Of a stretch of 64,000 bases of DNA, positions 41,339-51,323 are shown in pieces (the first letter of the stretch is position 1; every line of letters begins with the position of its first letter). The notes under the pieces are model-generated. The model saw only the letters and a program-made list of their open reading frames with translations. It was not told the origin of the DNA and did not search any database. The DNA is from Pseudomonas viridiflava (GTDB lineage Bacteria > Pseudomonadota > Gammaproteobacteria > Pseudomonadales > Pseudomonadaceae): assembly GCF_900590885.1 (NCBI RefSeq), contig NZ_UUON01000001.1, forward strand, positions 947,485-1,011,484, given 5' to 3'. The translations under genes were made by a program, and so were the position numbers.

Positions 41339-43819
41339 ATGACCAAGCCCCTGAGCGAATACAACCGTAAACGCGATTTCCAGATCACCGCCGAGCCGGC
41401 CGGCAGTGCTGCCACCGGCAAGCGCAAGGCGTCGGCGCTGAGCTTTGTGATCCAGAAGCACGACGCGCGCAACCTGCACTATGACTTTCGCCTGGAGCTC
41501 GACGGCGTACTGCTCAGTTGGGCAGTGCCCAAGGGCCCCAGCCTGGACCCGAGCCAGAAACGCCTGGCCGTGCACGTTGAGGATCACCCGCTGAGCTACG
41601 GTAGCTTTGAAGGCAGCATCCCGGCCGGTCAATACGGCGCCGGGGATGTGATTGTGTGGGATCGCGGCGTGTGGCAACCCCATGATGACCCGCGCAAGGC
41701 CTACGCCGCCGGCAAACTCAAGTTCACCCTGCTCGGCGAAAAACTCTCCGGTGACTGGGCCCTGGTGCGCACGCACCTCAAGGGCAGTGGCGACAAACAG
41801 CAGTGGCTGCTGATCAAGGAAAAAGACCCACAGGCACGCCCCGCCGCCGACTACGACATCGTCAAGGCGCAGCCCGACAGCGTGCTCAGTGAGGCCTCGA
41901 TCGGCGCGCCAAAGCCTAAGGCCAAAGCAAAAGCCAAGCCGAAGAAGGTCAACACCACGCTTCCGGAACAACTCGCACCGCAGTTGGCAACCCTGGTGGA
42001 CCGTGCGCCCGAGGGCAACTGGCAGTACGAAATCAAGTTCGACGGCTACCGCATGCTGGCGCGCATCCGTGACGGCGAGGTGCGCTTGTTTACCCGCAAC
42101 GGCCACGACTGGACCGAGCGTCTGCCGCGCCAGGCCAAGGCGCTGCAGGCTCTCAAGCTCAAAGACAGTTGGCTCGACGGCGAGGTGGTCAGCCTCAATG
42201 GCGACGGGTTACCGGACTTCCAGGCGCTGCAGAATGCCTTTGATATCGGCCGCAGCCTGGACATCGTCTACTACCTGTTCGACGCGCCCTACCTGGACGG
42301 CAATGACCAGCGCCAGGCGCCGGTGGAGCAACGCCGCGCTGTGCTCAAGACCGCCCTCTCCGGCAGCCGCAGCAAGCTGCTGCGTTTCTCCGAAGCCTTT
42401 ACCGCCAACCAGCGCGATATTTTTGAAAGCGCCTGCGACCTGGCGCTGGAGGGCGTGATTGGCAAGCGGCTCGGCAGCCCCTATGTATCGAGCCGCAACA
42501 CCGATTGGGTCAAACTCAAATGCCGCTTGCGCCAGGAGTTCGTGATCATCGGCTACACCCGGCCCAAAGGCTCGCGCAGCGGTTTTGGCGCCCTGCTGCT
42601 GGCGGTCAATGACGACACCGGCCTGGTGTATGCCGGCCGCGTGGGCACCGGGTTTGACCAGGCCGCGCTGAAACATATCTATGCCCAGCTCACGCCTCTG
42701 GAACGCAAGGTCTCGCCCCTGGTTAAACCGCTCACCAGCGCCCAGGCGCGTGGCGTGCATTGGGTGGAACCGCAACTGGTGGGCGAAGTGCAGTTTGCCG
42801 AGTGGACCCGTGAGGGCGTGGTGCGCCAGGCAGCGTTCGTCGGCTTGCGTACCGACAAGCCCGCCGCCCAGATCATCCACGAGCAGCCGCGCGCAGCCAA
42901 ATCCCTGAAGGCGCCAAAAACCGCGAAAACCAGCGGGGTAAACATCACTCACCCCGAACGGGTCATTGACCGCCAAAGCGGCACGCAGAAACAGCAACTG
43001 GCGCAGTTCTACGCCAGCATCAGCGAGTGGCTCCTGCCGTTCCTGCGCCATCGCCCGGTGTCATTGCTCAGAGCGCCGGAAGGCGTCGAGGGCGAACAGT
43101 TTTTCCAGAAACACTCGGAACACCTGGCGATTCCCAACATCAAGCACCTGGACCCGGCGCTGGACCCCGCCCATGCGCGCCTGATGGAAATCGACAACGC
43201 CCGCGCCCTGCTCGGTGCGGTGCAAATGGGCACGATTGAATTGCATACCTGGGGCGCCACCGCGGACAAAATCGAAACGCCGGACCTGTTTGTGCTGGAC
43301 CTTGACCCGGACCCGGCGCTGCCGTGGAAAAGCATGCTGGAGGCGGCGCAGTTGACCCTCTCGGTGCTGGATGAATTGGGCCTCGAGACCTTCGTCAAGA
43401 CCAGCGGCGGCAAAGGCCTGCACCTGATCGTACCGCTGGCGCGGCGCGACGGCTGGGACACGGTGAAAGCCTTTGCCAAAGCCATCGCGCAATTCATGAC
43501 CGCACAACTGCCCGAGCGCTTTACCGCCACCTCCGGGCCGAAAAACCGCGTGGGCAAGATCTTTATCGACTACCTGCGCAATGCGCGTGGGGCCAGCACC
43601 GTGTCCGCCTATTCGGTGCGCGCACGCCCGGGTTTGCCAGTGTCGGTACCGGTCAGTCGCAAGGAGTTGGAAGGGTTACGCGGCGCCCAACAGTGGACAG
43701 TCGCCAACCTGCACCAGCGCCTGGAAAGCTTGAACGCTGATCCGTGGGCCGGCTATGCCAATCGGCAGAGGATCACCCGCAAGATGTGGGACAGGCTGGG
43801 CGCGACGCCGCCTGAGTGA
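41339..43819 (+). CDS. ligD: ATP-dependent DNA ligase D (phosphoesterase, ligase and polymerase domains)
   Basis: 826 residues in the order phosphoesterase-ligase-polymerase, as in Pseudomonas LigD. Phosphoesterase: residues about 35-170 with H41, H47 and H83 (QKHDARNLHYDFRLEL, EDHPLSYGS). Ligase: about 215-510 with the adenylated Lys233 (YEIKFDGYRML) and IGKRLGSPY. Polymerase: about 535-815, with VNITHPERVI at its start, FFQKHSEHLA and DLFVLDLDPDP containing the metal-binding Asp pair. It fills, trims and seals ends held by Ku. The gene is full length and lies with ku only, separate from other repair genes. Confidence 0.96.
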   Translation: MTKPLSEYNRKRDFQITAEPAGSAATGKRKASALSFVIQKHDARNLHYDFRLELDGVLLSWAVPKGPSLDPSQKRLAVHVEDHPLSYGSFEGSIPAGQYGAGDVIVWDRGVWQPHDDPRKAYAAGKLKFTLLGEKLSGDWALVRTHLKGSGDKQQWLLIKEKDPQARPAADYDIVKAQPDSVLSEASIGAPKPKAKAKAKPKKVNTTLPEQLAPQLATLVDRAPEGNWQYEIKFDGYRMLARIRDGEVRLFTRNGHDWTERLPRQAKALQALKLKDSWLDGEVVSLNGDGLPDFQALQNAFDIGRSLDIVYYLFDAPYLDGNDQRQAPVEQRRAVLKTALSGSRSKLLRFSEAFTANQRDIFESACDLALEGVIGKRLGSPYVSSRNTDWVKLKCRLRQEFVIIGYTRPKGSRSGFGALLLAVNDDTGLVYAGRVGTGFDQAALKHIYAQLTPLERKVSPLVKPLTSAQARGVHWVEPQLVGEVQFAEWTREGVVRQAAFVGLRTDKPAAQIIHEQPRAAKSLKAPKTAKTSGVNITHPERVIDRQSGTQKQQLAQFYASISEWLLPFLRHRPVSLLRAPEGVEGEQFFQKHSEHLAIPNIKHLDPALDPAHARLMEIDNARALLGAVQMGTIELHTWGATADKIETPDLFVLDLDPDPALPWKSMLEAAQLTLSVLDELGLETFVKTSGGKGLHLIVPLARRDGWDTVKAFAKAIAQFMTAQLPERFTATSGPKNRVGKIFIDYLRNARGASTVSAYSVRARPGLPVSVPVSRKELEGLRGAQQWTVANLHQRLESLNADPWAGYANRQRITRKMWDRLGATPPE

Positions 43820-43834
43820 GCCGCGCCTCAGGCT

Positions 43835-44734
43835 TCAGATAATAATGAAGATAACTGCCAGGGCGGCGAAGATCGCCCATTTTTCCAGGTAGTAACGTGC
43901 GCGGTTGCGCTTTTTCAGCTCTTTGCCACGCAAGCGGATCTTGTACAGGCGGGTAAAGGCTCGGTTCAGGCCACCGGTCTTGTCCCCGGCATCGTTGGGC
44001 GAGCCCGCGGCGGCCATCACGTTGCGGCTGAACCAGCGATTGAACGCCGCGGCCCAGCGGTATTTCATCGGCCGCTCGATATCGCAGAACAGGATGATGC
44101 GGTTCTGCTGTGTAGTGTTTTCGGCGTAGTGAATGTAGGTTTCGTCGAACATCACCGGCTCGCCATCGCGCCAGTAATAGCTCTCGCCGTCGACATTGAT
44201 GTAGCAGCCCGGATCGTTCGGCGTGTCCAGGCCCAGGTGATAACGATAGGAGCCTGCATACGGGTCGCGGTGGCGCACCAGCTTCGAGCCCGGCGGCAGC
44301 TCGGCGAACATGGCGGCCTTGATCGAACCGATGCTCTGCACCAGCTCGGTGGTGCGCGGGCACAGCTTCATCGCCGAAGGGTGACTGTCGCCATACCATT
44401 TGAGGTAAAAGCGCTTCCAGCCGGATTTGAAGAACGAGTTGAAACCCACGTCGTTGTATTGGTCCGAGCGCTTGATTTCACCGGCGCGCATCAAGTTCTG
44501 GCCTTCCTCGCGAATCTCCTCCCAGTGTTCCTGCAAGGGGCTCAGGTCGGGGAAATCGCTGGGCGACAGATACGGTCGGCCAGGCAGCTTGGAGAACAGA
44601 TAAAGGAAGCAGTTGATCGGCGCCAGGAAGGTCGAATGATCACTGAGTTGGCGCCCCAGCTTATGCCGCACCCGGCCGCGCAGATGTACATACGCGATGG
44701 AGGCAACGTAGAGAACAACAATGATGAGTTTCAA
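43835..44734 (-). CDS. lpxO: Lipid A hydroxylase LpxO (aspartyl/asparaginyl beta-hydroxylase family)
   Basis: 299 residues from TTG at 44734; no nearby ATG would leave the N-terminus MKLIIVVLYVASIAYVHLRG intact, which agrees with P. aeruginosa LpxO as I recall it. Membrane segments at about residues 2-16 and at the very end (KWAIFAALAVIFIII). The iron-binding triad of this oxygenase is present: H155 and D157 (LVRHRDPYAG) and H202 (DETYIHYAEN). With iron and 2-oxoglutarate it hydroxylates a secondary acyl chain of lipid A at the inner membrane. A clear ribosome site before the TTG is missing. Its stop is 15 bases from the convergent ligD. Confidence 0.93.
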   Translation of the reverse strand: MKLIIVVLYVASIAYVHLRGRVRHKLGRQLSDHSTFLAPINCFLYLFSKLPGRPYLSPSDFPDLSPLQEHWEEIREEGQNLMRAGEIKRSDQYNDVGFNSFFKSGWKRFYLKWYGDSHPSAMKLCPRTTELVQSIGSIKAAMFAELPPGSKLVRHRDPYAGSYRYHLGLDTPNDPGCYINVDGESYYWRDGEPVMFDETYIHYAENTTQQNRIILFCDIERPMKYRWAAAFNRWFSRNVMAAAGSPNDAGDKTGGLNRAFTRLYKIRLRGKELKKRNRARYYLEKWAIFAALAVIFIII

Positions 44735-44950
44735 GGGATTTCGTCACACGTCAGAAGAGAACAGGCTGCTCCTGCGCGCCCACAACGGCCGAGGATGGAT
44801 AGCAGCACCTGAAATCACAATTCACACAATCGGTACGAGCGGCGGCTTGACTACCGGCTCATTGCCATTGGCAGTTATTTAGCCACAGTTTGTAACCAAA
44901 AGTTAACTAAGAATTGTGAAAAGCTGTCTTCTCGATAGGCCGGGTTAATA

Positions 44951-44986
44951 GCCTCGGCGGGCTGTCCTTGCAACAGGCCCGCGAGG
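44951..44986 (-). terminator. Possible terminator downstream of the Wzz-like gene
   Basis: Imperfect stem between CCTCGGCGGGCTGT and ACAGGCCCGCGAGG with two one-base bulges, 14 bases beyond the Wzz-like stop on the minus strand. No U-run follows, so the role is uncertain. The rest of the 265-base gap to lpxO shows nothing else. Confidence 0.35.
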
Positions 44987-44999
44987 TGTCTGCGTGGCC

Positions 45000-46316
45000 C
45001 TATCGGCGCGGGAAACGCTGTTCGTCCGACACGGAGAACGGCCCGTGTTCGCGTCGCACTTGCACAAAATGGCGAATCAACGCGAGCAACATCCCCAGCA
45101 TCAGCCCGCCGGCAACACTGAGTGCGATAACCAGCGCGCCCCTGGGTTTGATCGGGCTCAGCGGTTCTTGCGCTTGCCGATCCACCATCACCAGTTTCAG
45201 GTCACTCATGTCGATATTGAGGCTGCGCAACCGCGAATCTTCGGACCAGAGTGGCTCAACGTCCGACAGGAACATGTCTTCATTCGTACGATTGCTGAGT
45301 ACCTCCACTTCGCGATTGACCTCGAGCATGCGCAACTCCTTGCCGATCTCGGCGACCCGGCGATTGGTGAAGTCGTCGTTGGCACGCTGACTCAGCGTCG
45401 CCCGCTCGGCCTCCAACACTTCGGTGCCCATGAAGTACAGCGGCACCGTCTGGTTAGTCACCACGGTGCGCATCACCTGGTTTGGCCCGCGTGACGCTTC
45501 AGCCCCCATGGACGAAGGCGTCGTGGGCGTCTTGATGCCGATGGACCTGGCAATCGCGATCGCCTCCGCAAGTTCCGCCAGGCGGCTGGTGCGCTCGACC
45601 TTCATCTGCGAACGCAAGGCGGTCAGTTCGTCCTGCAAACGCGCACGCTTGACCTTGTCGGCCTCCAGCAACCTGGCGATTCTCGACTCCTTGCCCGTCT
45701 CGTAGTTGGCCCGTGCGGCGTCGATCTTGCCCTTGATCTCGTTAAGGCGGTTGTTGACGATGACCTTGAGGTCCGCCCCCACCTGGTTGCGCTCCAGCGC
45801 AATGGCGTAGTCGACAAAGCCGTTGAGAATCGCAACGCCGTCGACGCCTTTGGGGTACTGCATCTCCAGGCGAATATAGCCGTTGGCTGGCTCGGCGCTC
45901 TTGGGATTCGCCTGCACCAGGTTGATGGCGTTGCGGTTGAACGCCTCGAAGCTCTGCTCCAGGCTCTGACCGGGCCGCTGAAAGGCTTCGAACAACGCGG
46001 GGTTGGACCGGAAAAAGCCTAACCGCGCCTCGTAGGAATCCAGTCGCGCGCCGACCTTGGCCAATGCATCGGCCGGTGGCAGCTTGTAGACTTCGGAGCG
46101 GTTGAGCGCGTCCAGTTCGTTGATCGCCGCAGGCCGCAACACGCTACTGACCTGGTAAACCCTGGGTGCCAGAAACGCGTAGCCTACTCCCACAAGGCCC
46201 GCCAGAATCGTGCAACCGATAACCAGTCTTTTTTGTTTCCAGATCGCGTGAAACAGTTCAAACAGATCAATTTCGTCCGACGGCAAATGTCGGTGTAGCT
46301 GGGGAGTGTTATTCAA
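45000..46316 (-). CDS. Wzz-family polysaccharide chain-length determinant
   Basis: 438 residues from TTG at 46316, which has AGGGTG at 8 bases; the ATG 7 bases upstream is out of frame and no in-frame alternative exists until well inside the protein. Membrane helices flank a long periplasmic helical part: residues about 31-50 (RLVIGCTILAGLVGVGYAFL) and about 399-420 (ALVIALSVAGGLMLGMLLAL). The N-terminal EIDLFELFHAIWKQK motif and the Pro-rich PLSPIKPRGAL before the second helix are Wzz signatures. The periplasmic region (about 340 residues) is at the long end of the family, near the FepE or Wzz2 size, which usually goes with very long O-antigen chains. No O-antigen genes adjoin it here. Confidence 0.9.
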   Translation of the reverse strand: MNNTPQLHRHLPSDEIDLFELFHAIWKQKRLVIGCTILAGLVGVGYAFLAPRVYQVSSVLRPAAINELDALNRSEVYKLPPADALAKVGARLDSYEARLGFFRSNPALFEAFQRPGQSLEQSFEAFNRNAINLVQANPKSAEPANGYIRLEMQYPKGVDGVAILNGFVDYAIALERNQVGADLKVIVNNRLNEIKGKIDAARANYETGKESRIARLLEADKVKRARLQDELTALRSQMKVERTSRLAELAEAIAIARSIGIKTPTTPSSMGAEASRGPNQVMRTVVTNQTVPLYFMGTEVLEAERATLSQRANDDFTNRRVAEIGKELRMLEVNREVEVLSNRTNEDMFLSDVEPLWSEDSRLRSLNIDMSDLKLVMVDRQAQEPLSPIKPRGALVIALSVAGGLMLGMLLALIRHFVQVRREHGPFSVSDEQRFPRR

Positions 46317-46713
46317 AGTTCATACACCCTGATGAGTTGAAATCCAGCGCCCAAAAACACAGACCTGAATAACAACGGAATAAACAGGGGGCAACGTCCG
46401 GGCGCGCGGCATACGCGGCCCGCTGCCAGCAAGGGGACCACCCAATTGACTGAACCCTCATACTTAAGCATCGTGAGGTTTCATTTCAGCGACACGGATG
46501 TCATGACCGGCAGACACCCGAAGCATAGACGGCCTGTTACAGGACGTTACCCAGCGGCGAGGCAAAATAACGCTAATTGCCTGTCGTTAAAGAAAAAACA
46601 GATAAAAATCTAAAAAATAGGAAACTTCCCACGATCAACTACGCATCAAGGTTATAAACAGCCGTATTGTCCGTTACGACCCGCGCTTAGCCCTTCAGCA
46701 AAAAGGAATTTGT
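46317..46713. other. Intergenic region between the Wzz-like gene and the TIGR03067-like gene
   Basis: About 400 bases with divergent gene starts at both ends. The part from 46590 to 46625 is A-rich. No open frame, repeat or recognised operator was found. It must contain promoters for both neighbours, but I cannot place them with confidence. Confidence 0.6.
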
Positions 46714-47100
46714 ATGTCATCCATTTCAGACCCGGATTTTCAGGCCCTTCAAGGTGCCTGGGAGCAAACCTCACTCGAAGACAGTGGCGTGCTCAACCCG
46801 GTCGATGCCCACAGCGCGCCAGGCGCAATCACCACCATCTATGGCGACCGCTTCGAAGTGAAGACAGTCAGTGGCGAGGTGTTATTGGCGGGGCGGTTTT
46901 TCCTCGACAGCGCCACCATTCCCAAGAGCATTACCTGGATAGACTCCATAGGTGATGACGCCGGCAAGCGTCTACCTGCCAGTTATCGCCTTGAAGGGGA
47001 TGAGTTCGTGTTCATTGCTGCGGATGAAAGTATGCCCAGGCCAGTCTCATTCAGTACCGGCCCAGGTCAAACCATGCGCACATTTGTAAGGCGCGCCTGA
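46714..47100 (+). CDS. Small TIGR03067-like protein of unknown function
   Basis: 128 residues from ATG at 46714 with AAGGAA at 7 bases. No signal peptide. It opens with FQALQGAWEQTSLE and has PKSITWIDSIGDDAGKRLPA, DEFVFIAADE and an MRTFVRR end, which recall the TIGR03067 lipocalin-like domain (a LQGxW start and a PKxIDxxxxxGxxxGK-type middle). It is a stand-alone cytoplasmic version. Function unknown; the gene is alone between a 400-base control region and its own terminator at 47194. Confidence 0.72.
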   Translation: MSSISDPDFQALQGAWEQTSLEDSGVLNPVDAHSAPGAITTIYGDRFEVKTVSGEVLLAGRFFLDSATIPKSITWIDSIGDDAGKRLPASYRLEGDEFVFIAADESMPRPVSFSTGPGQTMRTFVRRA

Positions 47101-47193
47101 TCAGCGCCACTTACGACGCTGCGACAGTATTTTCACAAAGCCTTCACTTTCGGGTCTATAGGGTGAAGCCTACCTACTCCAGTGAATCCCTTA

Positions 47194-47221
47194 GCCCGCC
47201 TCTCCTCGCGGGCTTTTTTTG
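47194..47221 (+). terminator. Rho-independent terminator after the TIGR03067-like gene
   Basis: Stem GCCCGC/GCGGGC with an 8-base loop followed by eight T (47214-47221), ending just before the convergent methyltransferase gene. Confidence 0.85.
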
Positions 47222-47223
47222 CC

Positions 47224-48036
47224 TCAGGCATGACCCTTGGTGGCGGTCAGGGTAAAGCACAGGGGAATCTGGCCCGGCTGGTGCTCGTACTGGTCGTAGA
47301 GCTCTTCGCGGTTGGAGTGGGCGTACTCCTGCAAATGGCTGATCTGCAGGTTCGCACCGATCGCGGCACTGACCACCTCGCCCAGCGTGTGCACATACCA
47401 ATAGGAAGTCGGGCCCGCCACTTCGCCCTCGCCCTCATACACAATCGACTCCTGCAGCACGAATGGCTCACGCCGGAAATATGAGGTCGCCGGCAACAGC
47501 GGGTTTTGTGCACGCGGGTCGAACACTTCCAGAAACGGATGGGTTTCGTACATCACCAGGGTACCCCCCGGTTTGAGGGTGCTGGTGACGTGACGCATGA
47601 ACAGCGCCACATCCGGCATCCAGCCCAGCACGCCGATGGTCAACAGGGCGATATCAAAGCGCTGGTGCAACCGTTGGGGCAACTGGTGGATGTCGCTTTC
47701 GATAAATTCGGGGTTATGCGGCGATGCGCTGGCCAACTCGCGCGCCTGCTGGAGAAAGGCGCTCGATTGGTCCACGCCGACCACCGATCGCGCGCCCAGG
47801 CCGAACAGCGACAGGCTTTCGCGGCCGTTGTTGCAGCACAGTTGCACCACGTCCTTGCCGGCGACGCCCACCTGTTGCAGCAGGCCGGTGATGGTCGGGT
47901 CGAAGCAGGAAAAATCGGCGTCGCCAACGTTGTTCAGCAGCGCCGTCCAGGTGGCGGTGGTTTTGTGCAGGTCGGCGGATTGGTCCCAGGCGTCCTTGTT
48001 GCAGGCAATCGCCTGTTGAGCTGAGGGCATGTCCAT
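47224..48036 (-). CDS. SAM-dependent methyltransferase (class I, Methyltransf_11/25 type)
   Basis: 270 residues from ATG at 48036 with GGAG 5 bases upstream; a second ATG two codons on is possible. Residues about 60-160 are a Rossmann-type methyltransferase domain: GKDVVQLCCNNGRESLSLFG is motif I, modified from the common GCGTG (here CCNNGRES), VVGVDQSSAFLQQA is motif II and HQRFDIALLTIGVLGWMPDV the later motif. The altered motif I is characteristic of a subgroup of these enzymes. The C-terminal 100 residues, containing GPTSYWYVHTLGEVVSA, suggest a small-molecule substrate. The substrate is unknown. It is divergent from an MFS transporter, with 155 bases between. Confidence 0.88.
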   Translation of the reverse strand: MDMPSAQQAIACNKDAWDQSADLHKTTATWTALLNNVGDADFSCFDPTITGLLQQVGVAGKDVVQLCCNNGRESLSLFGLGARSVVGVDQSSAFLQQARELASASPHNPEFIESDIHQLPQRLHQRFDIALLTIGVLGWMPDVALFMRHVTSTLKPGGTLVMYETHPFLEVFDPRAQNPLLPATSYFRREPFVLQESIVYEGEGEVAGPTSYWYVHTLGEVVSAAIGANLQISHLQEYAHSNREELYDQYEHQPGQIPLCFTLTATKGHA

Positions 48037-48191
48037 TGCGGCTCCAGATAATCGTTCCAGTGGGGCTCGAAAAGTAAGCCAAGTGACCACGGATTAAAAC
48101 CCCGGCAACGCGTGAAACTTAACCCAAAGCCCACAGGTCACTAGCCCATCGAGCGTTCAGTCGTTGAACGCCCTCCCCCGTAGACCGCGCC

Positions 48192-49430
48192 ATGGCCAAC
48201 CCCTCCGACCTGCGTAATACCCTGTCCCTGGACAGCCTGAATTTTTTCCTGGCGGATGTGCGCGACGGCCTCGGGCCGTACCTGGCCATCTACCTGCTGG
48301 CCGTGCACCAGTGGGACCCGGCCAGTATCGGCATAGTCATGACCCTGGCCGGCATCGCCGCGCTGATTACCCAGGGCCCGGCGGGCGCGTTGATCGACCG
48401 CACCCGCAGCAAGCGCGCGGTGGTTGCGGTGGCGGCGATTCTGGTGACCGCCAGTTGCCTGTTGCTGCCGTTTGTCAGCTCATTCAGCCTGGTGGCCTTG
48501 ACCCAGGCCGCCAGCGCCGTCGCAGCGTCGGTGTTCGCGCCGGCCATTTCGGCGATTTCCCTGGGTATCACCGGGCCACGCGCCTTCACCCGGCGCACCG
48601 GGCGCAACGAAACCTTCAACCACGCCGGCAATGCCGTGGCCGCACTGCTGGCCGGTGGCCTGGCGTACCTGTTCGGCCCGGTGGTGGTGTTCTACCTGAT
48701 GGCTTTCATGGCCGCGGCCAGCGTGATCGCCATCAGTTGCGTGTCGGCCAAGGCCATCGACCACGACGTGGCCCGCGGCTTCGACCCCGCCCACGCCGGC
48801 GACCACGAGCAACCGTCCGGCCTGCGGGTGTTGTTGGCCAACCGTCCATTGTTGTTGTTCGCCATCTGCTGCGCGCTGTTTCATTTGGCCAACGCCGCCA
48901 TGTTGCCGCTGGTCAGCCAGAAGCTCGCGCAGATCAACCTGCAGATGGCCACGCCGCTGACCTCCGCCTGCATCGTCGCCGCACAGCTGGTGATGGTGCC
49001 GACGGCCTGGCTGGTAGGTATTAAGGCTGATGTGTGGGGGCGCAAGCCGCTGTTGCTGGCCGGGTTCATGATTCTGCCGCTACGCGGTGTGCTGTATACG
49101 CTGTCCAGCGACCCTTACTGGCTGGTGGCCGTGCAGATGCTCGACGGCATCGGCGCGGGCGTGTTTGGCGCGCTGTTTCCGGTGATCGTCAAGGACCTGA
49201 CCCAGGGCACCGGCCGCTTCAATGTAAGCCTGGGCGCGCTGTCCACGGTTTTTGGCCTAGGCGCGGCCCTGAGCAGCAGCCTGGCCGGTTTCGTAGTGCA
49301 ACAGGCTGGCTATGACGCGGCGTTCCTGACCCTGGCCGGCGTGGCGGCCGTCGCGTTGGCGCTGTTATGGCTGGCGATGCCGGAGACCCTGGTAAAAGCA
49401 TCTTTCGCGCGCCATACAACTGTCGCCTGA
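48192..49430 (+). CDS. MFS transporter (12-helix)
   Basis: 412 residues with about 12 membrane helices. The family signature between helices 2 and 3 is present as PAGALIDRTRSKRAVVAVAA (a version of GxxxDRxGRK). The C-terminal half shows helices with DGIGAGVFGALFPVIVKDLT and the loop TGRFNVSLGALSTVFGLGAA. It exports or imports a small molecule using the proton gradient; substrate unknown. It starts 155 bases from the divergent methyltransferase, and no clear ribosome site precedes its ATG. A gene for a product and its exporter would fit the pair, but this is only context. Confidence 0.9.
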   Translation: MANPSDLRNTLSLDSLNFFLADVRDGLGPYLAIYLLAVHQWDPASIGIVMTLAGIAALITQGPAGALIDRTRSKRAVVAVAAILVTASCLLLPFVSSFSLVALTQAASAVAASVFAPAISAISLGITGPRAFTRRTGRNETFNHAGNAVAALLAGGLAYLFGPVVVFYLMAFMAAASVIAISCVSAKAIDHDVARGFDPAHAGDHEQPSGLRVLLANRPLLLFAICCALFHLANAAMLPLVSQKLAQINLQMATPLTSACIVAAQLVMVPTAWLVGIKADVWGRKPLLLAGFMILPLRGVLYTLSSDPYWLVAVQMLDGIGAGVFGALFPVIVKDLTQGTGRFNVSLGALSTVFGLGAALSSSLAGFVVQQAGYDAAFLTLAGVAAVALALLWLAMPETLVKASFARHTTVA

Positions 49431-49572
49431 CATATGCGACAATGCGCGCCAAATTCCAACACACATCCCCCATTTTTTGCTCAGCGACCGGGTTTCGCGC
49501 CTTGATGTCGCTGTTGATGCATGCCTGAAGGCTCCTGCCGCCACGCTCGCAACCCATTGATAGGTAAAGTAA

Positions 49573-51159
49573 TTGATCTCCACAGCTAACATCACCATGC
49601 AGTTCGGCGCCAAGCCGCTCTTCGAGAACGTCTCGGTCAAGTTCGGCGCCGGCAACCGGTATGGTTTGATCGGTGCCAACGGTTGCGGCAAGTCGACCTT
49701 CATGAAAATCCTCGGCGGCGACCTCGATCCGTCCGGCGGCCAGGTCATGCTGGAGCCGAATGTGCGCCTGGGTAAACTGCGCCAGGACCAGTTCGCCTAC
49801 GAAGAATTCACCGTGCTCGACACCGTGATCATGGGCCACGAAGAACTGTGGAAGGTCAAGGCCGAGCGCGACCGCATCTACTCGCTGCCGGAAATGAGCG
49901 AAGACGACGGCATGGCCGTTGCCGAGCTGGAAACCGAATTCGCCGAGATGGACGGCTACACCGCCGAATCCCGTGCCGGCGAGCTGCTGTTGGGCCTGGG
50001 CATCCCCCTGGAACAACACTTCGGCCCCATGAGCGAAGTGTCGCCAGGCTGGAAACTGCGGGTATTGCTGGCCCAGGCGTTGTTCTCCGACCCTGAAGTG
50101 CTGTTGCTCGACGAACCGACCAACCACTTGGACATCAACACCATCCGCTGGCTGGAAAACATCCTGACCCAGCGTTCGAGCCTGATGATCATCATCTCTC
50201 ACGACCGTCACTTCCTGAACAGCGTGTGCACCCACATGGCTGACCTGGACTACGGCGAGCTGCGCCTGTTCCCGGGCAACTACGACGAGTACATGACCGT
50301 GGCGACCCAGTCCCGCGAGCAGTTGCTGTCGGACAACGCCAAGAAGAAGGCGCAGATCTCCGAGCTGCAATCCTTCGTCAGCCGCTTCTCGGCCAACGCC
50401 TCGAAAGCCAAGCAGGCCACCTCCCGTGCCAAGGCGATCGACAAGATCCAGCTGGCCGAGGTCAAGCCTTCGAGCCGTGTGAGCCCGTTCATCCGTTTCG
50501 AACAGACCAAAAAGCTGCACCGCCAGGCGGTCATGGTCGAGAAGATGGCCAAGGGTTTCGACGGCAAGCCGCTGTTCAAGGACTTCAGCTTCCAGGTTGA
50601 AGCCGGCGAGCGCGTGGCGATCATCGGCCCGAACGGTATCGGCAAGACCACCCTGCTGCGCACCCTGGTCAACGAACTGACCCCGGACGCCGGCAGCATC
50701 AAGTGGACCGACGCTGCAGAACTGGGCTACTACGCCCAGGACCACGCCCACGACTTCGAAACCGACATGAGCCTGTTCGACTGGATGGGCCAATGGACCC
50801 AGGGCGAGCAAGTGATCCGTGGCACCCTGGGCCGCATGCTGTTCTCCAACGACGAGATCCTCAAGTCGGTCAAGGTGATTTCCGGTGGTGAGCAAGGTCG
50901 CATGCTGTTCGGCAAGCTGATCCTGCAGAAGCCGAACGTGCTGATCATGGACGAACCGACCAACCACTTGGACATGGAATCCATCGAGGCGCTGAACCTG
51001 GCGCTGGAAAACTACCCGGGCACGCTGATCTTCGTCAGCCACGACCGTGAGTTCGTATCGTCCCTGGCCACCCGCATCATCGAGTTGAGCGCCGACGGCG
51101 TGATCGACTTCAGCGGCACCTACGACGACTACCTGCGCAGCCAAGGCGTAGTGTTCTAA
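49573..51159 (+). CDS. ybiT: ABC-F family ATPase, YbiT type
   Basis: 528 residues from TTG at 49573, with AGGTAAAG upstream; the N-terminus [20 protein letters not shown] is that of YbiT-like proteins. Two ATP-binding domains are present: Walker [10 protein letters not shown] with signature VSPGWKLR and Walker [13 protein letters not shown], then [16 protein letters not shown] and [11 protein letters not shown]. The linker between them (about residues 240-300) is rich in Lys, Ala and Ser ([19 protein letters not shown]), which in ABC-F proteins enters the ribosome. No membrane segments. It probably acts in translation rather than transport. A strong terminator follows at 51181. Confidence 0.93.
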   Translation: MISTANITMQFGAKPLFENVSVKFGAGNRYGLIGANGCGKSTFMKILGGDLDPSGGQVMLEPNVRLGKLRQDQFAYEEFTVLDTVIMGHEELWKVKAERDRIYSLPEMSEDDGMAVAELETEFAEMDGYTAESRAGELLLGLGIPLEQHFGPMSEVSPGWKLRVLLAQALFSDPEVLLLDEPTNHLDINTIRWLENILTQRSSLMIIISHDRHFLNSVCTHMADLDYGELRLFPGNYDEYMTVATQSREQLLSDNAKKKAQISELQSFVSRFSANASKAKQATSRAKAIDKIQLAEVKPSSRVSPFIRFEQTKKLHRQAVMVEKMAKGFDGKPLFKDFSFQVEAGERVAIIGPNGIGKTTLLRTLVNELTPDAGSIKWTDAAELGYYAQDHAHDFETDMSLFDWMGQWTQGEQVIRGTLGRMLFSNDEILKSVKVISGGEQGRMLFGKLILQKPNVLIMDEPTNHLDMESIEALNLALENYPGTLIFVSHDREFVSSLATRIIELSADGVIDFSGTYDDYLRSQGVVF

Positions 51160-51180
51160 ACACGCCCTGCTGCAGCCAAA

Positions 51181-51209
51181 AGCCCCGTCCACTGTGACGG
51201 GGCTTTTTT
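51181..51209 (+). terminator. Rho-independent terminator after ybiT
   Basis: Perfect 9-bp stem AGCCCCGTC/GACGGGGCT with a 6-base loop and six T. Confidence 0.9.
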
Positions 51210-51323
51210 GCATCTTGCGGTCAATGGCAGCTGGGCTGCGGGCTGTAAAAGTAGTTAGCCTGCTTTCTTTTCCCCCAAGCCCTTGCCATGATGCCCTCAC
51301 CGCCCGCCCGCGAACGAGTGCCC

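Noticed and set aside
49219..51300. A 693-codon minus-strand open frame opposite the end of the MFS gene and ybiT
   Set aside because: It spans two real genes and an evident terminator and has low-complexity composition; it is a shadow of the coding strand.
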